Below, in pieces: positions 38,847 through 46,893 of a stretch of 64,000 nucleotides of DNA. This DNA comes from Corynebacterium sp. (GTDB taxonomy: Bacteria; Actinomycetota; Actinomycetes; Mycobacteriales; Mycobacteriaceae). The stretch's first letter is position 1. Each line of letters starts with the position of its first letter. A model generated the notes under the pieces. That model searched no databases and was not told the origin of the DNA. It saw nothing but the letters and a program-made list of their open reading frames with translations. Location: the NCBI RefSeq assembly GCF_030532325.1, contig NZ_JAUNLS010000007.1, positions 42,399 to 106,398 of the forward strand, in the 5' to 3' direction. The position numbers and the translations under genes were made by a program.

Positions 38847-39019
38847 CAATCCCACTTTAACGATCACTAACGCTCCTGAAACCCATTCTCACCAGGGGAT
38901 TTTTTCTCAGCATTTTCTTAGTGTTTACTTTGTGTTGTCGTTAGTTTTCCTTTGGCTAACAACAGTGTCCCCCTCGGCGCAGTGCCAGCGCCGAACACTT
39001 CTCACCCAAGGACCACCTC

Positions 39020-40567
39020 ATGAAGAAAATCGCTTCCGCCGTTCTCGTCGGCATCACAGCACTGAGCCTGACGCAGGTTCCCACGGCCTCTGCGCTTAAC
39101 CTCGAGCCACTCGGCGATGCGGGCTACAACGGCAAGCCCAGCCGCTGCAACGTCGCCATCAGCGACGAGGAAATCGCAGAGTTCGAGGCCAATGCCCGTA
39201 CTGTCTACCCCAACTTCGCGACCTCGAAATTCGGCGATGACAATCGCCTGACCTTCGACATCAACGCGCTGTCCCTCTTTGGCCGCGACGAGGTTTCTGA
39301 TCTCGGCTTCAGCCGCCCGCTGGAAGGCGACACCACTCAAAAAATCCAAGATCGCGTCAATCGCATCCTGCACCGCGACGATGCCCTCCACCGCGGTGAA
39401 ACCGTCGATGACGTCAAGGTCACCAACGCCGTTCAACACATTGTTTGGGACATCGACGACTTCTATCACGTCTTTGAGCCGAGCCTTTCGGAGGTGCCCA
39501 AGCGCACTGCACCTGGAACGCTCGAGGACGTCTACGAGTTCAATAAGCTGTACGTCCACATCGCCGAGGAATACAGCAAGCAGTTTGAACCGGACATTCT
39601 TGCCGACGCTGTCGACCGCGCCGGCATCTACGCCATGGGCAAGCTGAAGTTTGACCACTACGAGCAGTGGCGCGAACAGTTTGCCTCCTGCATCACCGCC
39701 ATCGATCCGGCTGTGAAGATTCCGCCACTCGCCGGTACCGAGCCGGAGACCGAGCCCGAGGCACCGCTCATGCCCGAAGTTCCGCCGGCACCCGAGATGC
39801 CAGAAGCTTCCACCCCCGAGGGCTCCACTCCGGATACGTCCACCTCCGAGTCCTCTGCTCCGGAGACTTCCGCTCCGGAGACCTCTTCCTCGCAGGCTCC
39901 GGCCCCGAAGCCCCCGATGCCGAAGCCGCCAGTGGTCACCACCAGCTCCAAGGCACCCAAGCCCAAGCCGAAGGTCACCACCTCCGCTGCGCCTAAGCCG
40001 AAGCCGCCGGTAGTCACCACCAGCTCCAAGGCGCCGAAGCCGCAGCCCAAGGTCACCACTTCGGCCCAGGCCCCCAAGCCGCAGCCGAAGGTCACGACCT
40101 CTTCTCAAGCACCCAAGCCAAAGCCCCCGGTAGCAACAACCAGCTCCAAGGCACCCAAGCCGCAGCCCAAGGTCACCACCTCTGCTCAAGCCCCCAAGCC
40201 CAAGCCGAAGGTCACCACCTCCGCTGCGCCTAAGCCGAAGGTCACGACCTCTTCTCAAGCCCCCAAGCCCCCGGTAGCAACAACCAGCTCCAAGGCACCC
40301 AAGCCGCAGCCCAAGGTCACCACCTCTGCTCAAGCCCCCAAGCCCAAGCCGCCGGTAGTCACCACCAGCTCCAAGGCACCGAAGCCGCAGCCGAAGACCA
40401 GCACCTCCGCTACTCCGGCACCGAAGCCGAAGCCGAATGACTCCGGCAGCAGCAAGACTGCTCTTGGCATCGGCATTCCGGTGGGCATCATCACCGCACT
40501 GATTGCAGCCATCGCAGCCTTTGCCCCGATACTCATGCCGCAGATGCGTGCTTTCTTGCCGCGGTAG
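39020..40567 (+). CDS. putative surface protein with Pro-Lys-Thr repeats (paralogue A)
   Basis: 515 aa. A signal peptide (MKKIASAVLVGITALSLTQVPTASA) leads to an N-terminal domain (about 27-235) bounded by two cysteines (SRCNVAI and ASCITAI) and containing RDDALHRGETVDDVKVTNA. Residues about 290-475 are repeats of KAPKPQPKVTTS / KPPVVTTSS type. A C-terminal hydrophobic helix (ALGIGIPVGIITALIAAIAAFAPILM) and short basic end follow. The likely form is an exported, helix-anchored stalk with a distal domain. AAGGA lies 10 nt before the ATG. No family recognised. Paralogous to the gene at 40725. It breaks the usual order of the metallopeptidase and whiB2 genes. Confidence 0.75.
   Translation: MKKIASAVLVGITALSLTQVPTASALNLEPLGDAGYNGKPSRCNVAISDEEIAEFEANARTVYPNFATSKFGDDNRLTFDINALSLFGRDEVSDLGFSRPLEGDTTQKIQDRVNRILHRDDALHRGETVDDVKVTNAVQHIVWDIDDFYHVFEPSLSEVPKRTAPGTLEDVYEFNKLYVHIAEEYSKQFEPDILADAVDRAGIYAMGKLKFDHYEQWREQFASCITAIDPAVKIPPLAGTEPETEPEAPLMPEVPPAPEMPEASTPEGSTPDTSTSESSAPETSAPETSSSQAPAPKPPMPKPPVVTTSSKAPKPKPKVTTSAAPKPKPPVVTTSSKAPKPQPKVTTSAQAPKPQPKVTTSSQAPKPKPPVATTSSKAPKPQPKVTTSAQAPKPKPKVTTSAAPKPKVTTSSQAPKPPVATTSSKAPKPQPKVTTSAQAPKPKPPVVTTSSKAPKPQPKTSTSATPAPKPKPNDSGSSKTALGIGIPVGIITALIAAIAAFAPILMPQMRAFLPR
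39930..40437 (+). repeat. intragenic DNA repeats encoding KAPKPxPKVTTS units
   Basis: Recurring blocks such as AGCTCCAAGGCACC followed by AAGCCG and AAGGTCACCACC occur at least eight times with near-identical sequence, in two alternating versions (PPVVTTSS and PKVTTSA). High DNA identity between units makes slippage or recombination likely. Confidence 0.85.
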
Positions 40568-40595
40568 TCGTCGCCAAGCGCATGCTCCCCGAGCG

Positions 40596-40668
40596 CGCGG
40601 TACAAATTGGCATACAACGAACTTCGCAATCGATTGCGAAACATGCTTCCCCGCAAATTTGTACCGCG
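40596..40668. repeat. nested double palindrome between the two paralogues
   Basis: Outer arms CGCGGTACAAATT (40596-40608) and AATTTGTACCGCG (40656-40668) are perfectly complementary over 13 bp. Between them TTCGCAATCGATTGCGAA (40623-40640) is a perfect 18-bp palindrome. There is no T-run after either, so a simple terminator is not the best reading; a cruciform or regulator binding site is possible. Confidence 0.85.
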
Positions 40669-40724
40669 TTCCCCCTTTCCTAAGGGGTTTCCATCCAATC
40701 TCACCTATCCGATAAGGACATTTC

Positions 40725-41786
40725 ATGAAGAAGATCGCCTCCCTGGTACTCACCGGAGCGACCGCGCTGAGCGTGGCAGCTGCACCGAACGCCGCGGCAC
40801 TTACCGCCGAGTCGGCAAGCCCGCGGCACCTTGATCGCAGCCACGCCTACTGCGACACTAAGTTCACCAAGGAGGAGAAGGACAAGTTCGTCGCCCACGC
40901 GCGCGAGGTCCTCCCTACCTACTCCATTGCATATGACACCCAGAACCCAGACTTCGAGTTCTCCTTTGACACCCTCAGCCTCGCGTTTGGCGATTCCGAT
41001 CCGGCCAGCACCACCTTCGTGCACTTCCTCAAGCACGAGACTTCCGCCGAGCACCAGAACCAAGTGAATACCAACATCAAGCGTGACGACGCCCTTTCCC
41101 GCGGCGAGACTGTCGACGCCATCAAGGTAACGAACGCCTCCAGCTACATAGCGTCTGAGCTCAGCGACTACCTGCCCAATCGTGAGATTCCTCGTGTTGC
41201 GGCAAAGACGGGTCCGGGCACTGTGAGCGACGTTATTGACTTCCACAAGCGCTTCGCGCAGAACGCAACCGGTTACTATCAGGAGTTCAAGGACGAGGGA
41301 CTCAAGGAGCGCGCCGAGAATCACGCATCCCTGTATGCCATGGCGAAGCTGAAGTTTGATAACTACGAGCAGTGGCGCAAAGAGTACGTCAAGTGCGTGG
41401 CCATCCTCGATCCCCAGGTGAAGGTTCCGGCCTTCGGAGAGGAAATGAACGAGGCACCTATGCCGGAAGCGCCGAAGTCCACGGAGCAGGCCCCGAAGCC
41501 GGAGGCGCCGAAGTCCACGGAGCAGGCCCCGAGGCCGGAAGCACCGAAGTCCGAGGCGCCGAAGTCCACCGAGCAGGCCCCGAAGCCGGAAGCACCCAAG
41601 AGCACGGAGCAGGCGCCGAAGCCGGAAGCACCGAAGCCCGGAGCATCCAGCAACAAAGACGTGAATATCGCGGGCATTGTGGTTCCGATTGTCGTGGTTA
41701 CCGCGCTGCTTGGCGTGCTGGCCACGGTGGCACCGTCGATCATCTCGATGCTTCCGCCGCAGCTGCGCGCTCTTCTCTCGCGCTAA
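40725..41786 (+). CDS. putative surface protein with Glu-Ala-Pro-Lys repeats (paralogue B)
   Basis: 353 aa, same plan as its neighbour. Signal peptide (MKKIASLVLTGATALSVAAAPNAAA), an N-terminal domain with two cysteines (AYCDTKF, VKCVAIL) and shared stretches (KRDDALSRGETVDAIKVTNA, YAMAKLKFDNYEQWR), a repeat stalk built on APKSTEQAPKPE (about 240-310), then a C-terminal helix (IAGIVVPIVVVTALLGVLATVAP) and an LPPQLRALLSR end. The domain is conserved but the stalk repeat is different in sequence and charge. AAGGA lies 6 nt before the ATG. Confidence 0.75.
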   Translation: MKKIASLVLTGATALSVAAAPNAAALTAESASPRHLDRSHAYCDTKFTKEEKDKFVAHAREVLPTYSIAYDTQNPDFEFSFDTLSLAFGDSDPASTTFVHFLKHETSAEHQNQVNTNIKRDDALSRGETVDAIKVTNASSYIASELSDYLPNREIPRVAAKTGPGTVSDVIDFHKRFAQNATGYYQEFKDEGLKERAENHASLYAMAKLKFDNYEQWRKEYVKCVAILDPQVKVPAFGEEMNEAPMPEAPKSTEQAPKPEAPKSTEQAPRPEAPKSEAPKSTEQAPKPEAPKSTEQAPKPEAPKPGASSNKDVNIAGIVVPIVVVTALLGVLATVAPSIISMLPPQLRALLSR

Positions 41787-41856
41787 CGATCTGAAGGTTC
41801 ACAGCACGAGGAACCAACGGCGCTCCCCTCTCGCATGTGGCGCCACACCAAATAGT

Positions 41857-41883
41857 GGCCCGGATCTTCGAGTTTCCCGGGCC
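41857..41883 (+). terminator. hairpin after paralogue B
   Basis: GGCCCGG (41857-41863) pairs with CCGGGCC (41877-41883), followed by TTGTTT, about 70 bp after the stop. Confidence 0.65.
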
Positions 41884-41950
41884 TTGTTTGGTGAGAATCC
41901 ACGCCTTGTCCCCCAGATAGCCTAGAACCCTCACATCAAGGAGCGCGGCC

Positions 41951-41981
41951 GAGGACCTTTCATATGAAAGGTCCTCTTTTT
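41951..41981. terminator. 26-bp perfect palindrome with T-run
   Basis: Positions 41951-41976 read the same on both strands, centred on CATATG, with GAGGACC arms, followed by TTTTT at 41977-41981. Acts as a strong terminator on the plus strand. Confidence 0.75.
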
Positions 41982-42111
41982 GCTATCGGTGGCAGCGTAA
42001 ATGAACACCTGCTGAAAACGGGAACGTTCGATTTAGGCCCGCACACTTAGTCTGTGTTCAGAAGGAATGCTCGGAGCGAGAGCCCGAGCCGGATCTGAAG
42101 CCTGGACGGGC

Positions 42112-42160
42112 AAGAAAAAAAATTCCCTCCGCCAGCGGTAGATTCCGCTCACGAAGGGAA
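42112..42160 (-). terminator. whiB2 terminator
   Basis: Read on the minus strand, arms TTCCCTTC and GGAGGGAA (42123-42160) enclose an inner GCGG/CCGC hairpin and are followed by eight T residues, about 45 bp after the whiB2 stop. Confidence 0.8.
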
Positions 42161-42202
42161 GGGATGGAATAGCGCAAGGCCAGCAATTATCTGCCTGAAC
42201 CT

Positions 42203-42505
42203 CTAGCCAATCTCGCGCTTGAGGCGGCGACGCTCACGGTCCGAGAGCCCGCCCCAGATGCCGAAGCGCTCGTCATGTTCAAGAGCGTACTCAAGGCACT
42301 CATCGCGCACCGCGCACGCCTGGCAGATGCGCTTGGCTTCACGGGTGGAGCCACCCTTCTCAGGGAAGAAAGCCTCCGGATCCGTCTGCGCGCACAGCGC
42401 CTGGTCTTGCCATTCCTGCTCGACGGCACCGAAGAGTTCGTCGAGCGACATCTCTGCAGCAGCACCGCCACGGAGAATGGCGCTATTGTTCGATGGCTTA
42501 TCCAC
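42203..42505 (-). CDS. whiB2: WhiB2-type Fe-S regulator (WhcD)
   Basis: 100 aa. Cys38, Cys61, Cys64 and Cys70 are the cluster ligands; GIWGG and the tail SDRERRRLKREIG complete the family pattern. The N-terminal extension SLDELFGAVEQEWQDQALC is typical of WhiB2/WhmD, which controls septation and cell division in mycobacteria. Location beside the GDP-mannose pyrophosphorylase and pmm genes matches Corynebacterium whcD. GTG start at 42505 with an AAGGATGAGG element upstream. Long 466-bp upstream region. Confidence 0.92.
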   Translation of the reverse strand: MDKPSNNSAILRGGAAAEMSLDELFGAVEQEWQDQALCAQTDPEAFFPEKGGSTREAKRICQACAVRDECLEYALEHDERFGIWGGLSDRERRRLKREIG

Positions 42506-42971
42506 GCCTCATCCTTTCTCCGAGGTTGGGTTTATTTCTTCGATGGTTTCTTCAACAACAGTGGCGCCGACTCTACACCAGAGATCCGGGAATGGTTTTC
42601 ACGGATACCAGCGAGCTCGTGCCGTTGATTACACAGTTGTTATTTCACACCGAAGCACTAAATATCGTCAACCTGAATTCGGTGAATTCTGAGCTCGCCC
42701 AGCAAAAGCGCAGCACACGATCCCCATCCGTCACACCAGTAACATCGACCCACCCTTGGGGGTATGGGCCGGGGGTACTACATATAGGGGTACCCCGTTT
42801 TCCTGTGAACAATTCCAAGAAACACTCGGCGTGTCTCCACCACTCGGAGACTTTCACGTGGATCACGCAGATCCCACCAGTAACATTGGCCCCACAAGTT
42901 GCCCAAGAGTCGCAGCTGGGGCATAAAGAAAGACGCCGCTTCGGGAGGAAGCGACGTCGTCAAGCGCGGCG
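42506..42971. promoter_or_regulatory. whiB2 upstream region with GGGGTA clusters
   Basis: No gene supported. GGGGGTA, GGGGGTA and GGGGTACCCC occur within 42757-42800, the last being a palindrome. CAGTAACAT occurs twice (near 42738 and 42878). Both features suggest regulator binding in the whiB2 promoter. The region is lower in GC than its flanks. Confidence 0.45.
42924..42958 (-). terminator. terminator of GDP-mannose pyrophosphorylase gene
   Basis: On the minus strand arms GACGTCGCTTC and GAAGCGGCGTC (42932-42958, one mismatch) are followed by TTTCTTT, 14 bp after the stop at 42972. Confidence 0.75.
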
Positions 42972-44066
42972 TTAGGCGTCGGAGCTAAAGCGCACGCCGG
43001 CATCCGGGATGGAGACACCCGGGAAGACGCGCATGCCGCCCTGCAGCTCGCAGCGCGCGCCGATGATGGCGCCCTCACCAATCACGCAATCATCAATGTG
43101 CGCATTAGCACCGATGTGCGCGCCCGAGGCAATAATCGAGTTGTTGATCGTCGCGCCCGGCTCGATGGTCGCACCATCAAAGACCACAGTGCCCTCCAAA
43201 CGCGAACCCGCACCGATCTCAGAACCACGGCCCACCGCAGTACCCGAAAGCAACAACACACCACCGGCAATACCCGCGGACTCGTCCACGAGGGCCTCAC
43301 CCGTCTTGCCCTCCAGAAGCGGCGACGGAGCAATACCACGCACCAAATCAGAAGAACCACGCACAAAATCAGCCGGGCGGCCCATATCGCGCCAATAAGA
43401 GTTATCCACATGCCCCACCACCATGCGGCCAGACTCCAACAGCTGCGGGAAGGTCTCACGCTCCACGGAGACCACACGATCCGCCGGAATCGTCTCAATA
43501 ACCTCACGCTTAAACACGTAGCAACCCGCATTGATCTGATTGGTCGGCGGATCCTCGGTCTTTTCCAAAAACGCCGTCACCCGGCCGTTGGAATCCGTGG
43601 GCACGCACCCAAACGCGCGCGGATCCGCCACGTTCAGCAAGTGCATCGTCACATCCGCGTCCTTAGCGTGGTGCGTGGCCAAAATACCGTTGAGATCCAT
43701 GCCAGAGAGCACGTCGCCGTTAAAGACCATCACCGTGTCCTCACGCAGCTTGGAATACACGTTGCGGATACCACCGCCCGTGCCCAGCGCGGTCTCCTCC
43801 ACCACGTACTCAATCTCCAGGCCCAGATCCGAGCCGTCGCCGAAGTACTCCTCAAACACCTCAGCCTTATAGGAGGTGGACATCACCACGTGCTCAATAC
43901 CCGCTGCCTTGATACGGGCCAGCAGGTGCTGCAGGAACGGATAATTAGCAGTAGGCAGCATCGGCTTCGGCGTACCAATGGTCAACGGGCGCAGACGCGT
44001 ACCGCGCCCGCCCACCAAGATCACGGCATCAGCCTGGGAGCCCCAGTGGGTAGCTGCTTCAGTCAT
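42972..44066 (-). CDS. mannose-1-phosphate guanylyltransferase (NDP-sugar pyrophosphorylase)
   Basis: 364 aa. Nucleotidyltransferase signature AVILVGGRGTRLRPLT near residue 14, KPMLPTANYPFLQHLL, FNGDVLSGMDL, ETALGTGGGIRNV, and a C-terminal left-handed beta-helix of hexapeptide repeats (from about 260: GSEIGAGSRLEGTVVFDG ...). Makes GDP-mannose from mannose-1-P; corynebacterial orthologues are called rmlA2/manC/mpg. The ATG at 44066 has AAGGA 6 nt upstream. Codons end in T/G far more often than in neighbours, as in pmmA. Confidence 0.9.
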   Translation of the reverse strand: MTEAATHWGSQADAVILVGGRGTRLRPLTIGTPKPMLPTANYPFLQHLLARIKAAGIEHVVMSTSYKAEVFEEYFGDGSDLGLEIEYVVEETALGTGGGIRNVYSKLREDTVMVFNGDVLSGMDLNGILATHHAKDADVTMHLLNVADPRAFGCVPTDSNGRVTAFLEKTEDPPTNQINAGCYVFKREVIETIPADRVVSVERETFPQLLESGRMVVGHVDNSYWRDMGRPADFVRGSSDLVRGIAPSPLLEGKTGEALVDESAGIAGGVLLLSGTAVGRGSEIGAGSRLEGTVVFDGATIEPGATINNSIIASGAHIGANAHIDDCVIGEGAIIGARCELQGGMRVFPGVSIPDAGVRFSSDA

Positions 44067-44142
44067 AGTCTTCCTTGTAGGTTGTCTTCTTGGCAGGTGC
44101 AAAGGCACACAATTGTGCACAGTGTATAAGCGCGAGACCGCC

Positions 44143-45024
44143 TTACTGTTGACGGCGCGCGGCGGAACTCAGAGCAAATCCGCGCAGCCCCAGCCCGGCG
44201 CGCAGCGCCCAGCGCAGCGGGGCCTTGTACCACTGCGGGTGGCGGTCCGCCTGGAAGCGGTAGGCCGAGGCGTGGTGCGCGCGCAGCATCGCGCCCTTGT
44301 GGGCCTCCGTGGAGTGCCCTTTGGCGTGGGTGATCACGGCCTCCGGGCACAGGACGTTGCTCCACCCGGCGCGGCGGAAGCGATCACCCAGATCGACGTC
44401 CTCCATGTACATGAAGTAGCGCTCGTCAAAGCCGCCGATCTCCTCGAAGGCCTGCCAGCGCACCAGCACGCAGGAGCCGGAGAGCCAGCCGGCGGTGCGC
44501 TCGCGGTCCATGTCCTCGCCGCGCTGGTAGGCCGCCGACCACGGATTCGAGGGCCAGATGGCGCCAAAGAGGGCGTGGCCGATGCCGGTGAGCAGCGTGG
44601 GTATCTCGCGGGCGGAGGGATAGTAACTGCCGTCGGGCTCCACGATGAGCGGGCCGATGGCCGCGGCCTCGGGGTGGCGGCGGGCACACTCGATGAGCTT
44701 GTCCACCGAGCCCGGCGCGAAGGTCACATCGGGGTTGGCCAGCAGGAGGAATTCCTCGTTGGCCCCGTGCTCGCGGGCCCAGCGCGCGCCGGCGTTCATG
44801 CCGCCGCCGTAGCCCAGGTTTCCACCGGTGTCCACGAAGGCCACGTTCTCACGCTGCGCGGCAGCGGCCTCAGGCACCCCGTCGGTGGAACCATTATCCG
44901 CCAGAACCACCGTGGTGGGCAGCGTCGTGGCTTCCTCCAGGGAGTTAAGGAAGTCATCAAGATAATGGCCCGGCGAAAAGGTCACCGTGACCACCGCAAG
45001 TGGTTGTACTGATTCTGTATTCAC
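44143..45024 (-). CDS. wbbL: rhamnosyltransferase WbbL (GT2)
   Basis: Family 2 glycosyltransferase that adds rhamnose to the GlcNAc-PP-decaprenyl linker joining arabinogalactan to peptidoglycan. Motifs: AVVTVTFSPGHYLDDFLNSL, VLADNGSTDG, LLLANPDVTFAPG, GWLSGSCVLVRWQAFEEIGGFDERYFMYMEDVDLGDRFRRAG (in part). The GTG at 45022-45024 has AGGGG 5 nt upstream and gives 293 aa; ATG 45045 is seven codons earlier and lacks a ribosome site. Divergent from the LCP gene. Confidence 0.88.
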   Translation of the reverse strand: MNTESVQPLAVVTVTFSPGHYLDDFLNSLEEATTLPTTVVLADNGSTDGVPEAAAAQRENVAFVDTGGNLGYGGGMNAGARWAREHGANEEFLLLANPDVTFAPGSVDKLIECARRHPEAAAIGPLIVEPDGSYYPSAREIPTLLTGIGHALFGAIWPSNPWSAAYQRGEDMDRERTAGWLSGSCVLVRWQAFEEIGGFDERYFMYMEDVDLGDRFRRAGWSNVLCPEAVITHAKGHSTEAHKGAMLRAHHASAYRFQADRHPQWYKAPLRWALRAGLGLRGFALSSAARRQQ

Positions 45025-45177
45025 GATGGCCCCTAGCGTAGTCATAGAGCCCGGAAGGTTCCTGCCAAGACACTGCCATTTTGCCCGCATTGGGCCGAGG
45101 ATCACGGTTTTGCGGCTTCCTGCCCTAAACTATGGCGAGATCGTTCAACACGTAGTTTCCCCAGAAGGTTCCCCATA

Positions 45178-46836
45178 GTGGCTTTTGAGAATAAACCCGG
45201 TACCCAGCGCAGGGCGCGCGACATCCAGGCCTCGCCCAGCGCCGCTGCCCCCATGACTCAGCAGGGCTCCACTACGCTGAAGGCCGTAGTGGCCTTTCTT
45301 TCCGCGGTGGTTCTTGTCCTGAGCGGCGTGGGCTACTTCACCGTGGGCAAGCTGGGCAATGACATGGCCTCGGTGTCCAGCCTGGCGCTGGGCAACGATG
45401 GCGGCTTCAAGGCCGATACAGCCGACGGCGCCGTGGACATCCTTCTGGTGGGCAAGGACTCCCGCACCGACGCTAAGGGCAACCCGCTCTCCGAGCAGGA
45501 GCTGGCGGATCTCCACGCCGGCGTGGCCGAGGGCGAGGAGAACACCGACACCATCATGATCATCCGCGTGCCTAACGACGGCTCCCGTGCCACCGCGGTC
45601 TCCATCCCGCGCGATACCTACGTCTCCGACGGCGAGTACGGCAACACCAAGATCAACGCCGTCTTCGCCGCCCACAAGGCCGACAAGGTGCAGGAACTGC
45701 AGCAGGAAAACGCCGAGGCCGAAGCCGCGGGTGAGAAGCCGAAGCACACCGAGAAGGAGATCGAGCAGCAGGGCGTGGAGGCCGGCCGCGCGGGCCTGAT
45801 TTCCATGGTGCGCACGCTCACGGACGTCGATATTGATCACTACGCCGAGGTGGGCCTGCTGGGATTTGTCCTGCTTACTGACGCCGTCGGGGGCGTCAAT
45901 GTCTGCCTCAACAACGACGTCGATGATCCGATGTCCGGCGCGAAGTTCCCCAAGGGCGTGCAGACCCTCGACGGCGCGCAGGGCCTGTCCTTCGTGCGCC
46001 AGCGCTACGATCTGCCGCGCGGCGACCTCGACCGCATCGTGCGCCAGCAGGCCTACATGGCCTCGCTGACCTCGAAGGTACTGGACTCGGGCACCCTGAC
46101 CTCCCCGGGCAAGCTGGGCAAGATCGCCGATGCCGTAGAGCGCTCCGTGGTCATCGACGAGGGCTGGGACATCATGGGCTTTGTCTCCCAGCTGGCCGGC
46201 CTGGCCGGCGGCAACGTCACCTTCACCACGATCCCGGTGACCTCCATCGACGGCACCGGCGATTACGGCGAGTCCGTGGTCACCATCGACCCCGCCGAGG
46301 TCCACCGCTTCATGGAGGAGCTGGCCCGCTCCCAGGAACAGGACGAGCAGGCCCAAGCCGAGCAGGAGCAGGAGAAGGGCTCCGATCCTGAGCTGAGCCC
46401 CGTGGCCGAGGACATGGAGCTGCACGTGCTCAACGCAGGCACCATCGACGGGTTGGCCGGCGGCATCGGCGCCTGGCTGGAGAATGTGGGCTACACCGTA
46501 GAGCGCACCGCCAACGCGCAGTCCGGTATCTACACCGAGTCCCAGATCGTGGCCGCCGACGCCAACGACGAGCGCGCCCAGAAGCTCGCTGAGCAGATGG
46601 GCGGCCTGCCGGTGACGGCGAATCCGCAGCTGGAGCCCGATACGTTCATCGTGGTGGCCACCGATGACTACTCCGGCCCCAAGGACGAGGGCGCGCAGGA
46701 CTCCCAGGCCGAGCAGGAGCAGCCTGCAGAGGGCGGACAGGCCGAGCAGGTCGGCGTGCCGGGCGATGACTTTGGTACCGCCAAGGTCTCCCCGGAGATC
46801 GACGCCGGCGGCGACGGCCCGCGCTGCGTGAATTAG
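45178..46836 (+). CDS. lcpA: LytR-CpsA-Psr (LCP) phosphotransferase with LytR_C domain
   Basis: 552 aa. A cytoplasmic N-terminus, one TM helix (AVVAFLSAVVLVLSGVGYFT, about 36-55), the LCP domain (VDILLVGKDSRTDAKG ... IMIIRVPNDGSRATAVSIPRDTYV ... GLSFVRQRYDLPRGDLDRIVRQQ) with conserved Arg/Asp active-site residues, and a C-terminal LytR_C domain (MELHVLNAGTIDGLAGGIGAWLENVGY). Attaches arabinogalactan to peptidoglycan. Consistent with the adjacent wbbL. GTG start with AGAAGG upstream. The stop codon lies in a 15-bp tandem duplication. Confidence 0.9.
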   Translation: MAFENKPGTQRRARDIQASPSAAAPMTQQGSTTLKAVVAFLSAVVLVLSGVGYFTVGKLGNDMASVSSLALGNDGGFKADTADGAVDILLVGKDSRTDAKGNPLSEQELADLHAGVAEGEENTDTIMIIRVPNDGSRATAVSIPRDTYVSDGEYGNTKINAVFAAHKADKVQELQQENAEAEAAGEKPKHTEKEIEQQGVEAGRAGLISMVRTLTDVDIDHYAEVGLLGFVLLTDAVGGVNVCLNNDVDDPMSGAKFPKGVQTLDGAQGLSFVRQRYDLPRGDLDRIVRQQAYMASLTSKVLDSGTLTSPGKLGKIADAVERSVVIDEGWDIMGFVSQLAGLAGGNVTFTTIPVTSIDGTGDYGESVVTIDPAEVHRFMEELARSQEQDEQAQAEQEQEKGSDPELSPVAEDMELHVLNAGTIDGLAGGIGAWLENVGYTVERTANAQSGIYTESQIVAADANDERAQKLAEQMGGLPVTANPQLEPDTFIVVATDDYSGPKDEGAQDSQAEQEQPAEGGQAEQVGVPGDDFGTAKVSPEIDAGGDGPRCVN

Positions 46837-46852
46837 TGCTGCGTGAATTAGT
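46823..46852. repeat. 15-bp perfect tandem duplication across the LCP stop codon
   Basis: GCTGCGTGAATTAGT occurs at 46823-46837 and 46838-46852. The first copy ends the gene (TAG at 46834-46836); the second repeats the last codons and stop in frame. Confidence 0.95.
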
Positions 46853-46893
46853 CCGGCGGCGCGCATCCACGTCCTCGCCTACCATTGGCGGGC

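Noticed and set aside
39930-40437. Possible CRISPR array in repetitive DNA
   Set aside because: Repeats are in-frame codon units inside a coding gene, with no unique spacers of constant length.
41985-42160. Possible tRNA or small RNA gene
   Set aside because: No cloverleaf or CCA-adjacent acceptor stem could be built; the hairpins are explained by terminators.
45145-46866. 573-codon minus-strand frame opposite the LCP gene
   Set aside because: Antisense shadow; the LCP domain on the plus strand is unambiguous.
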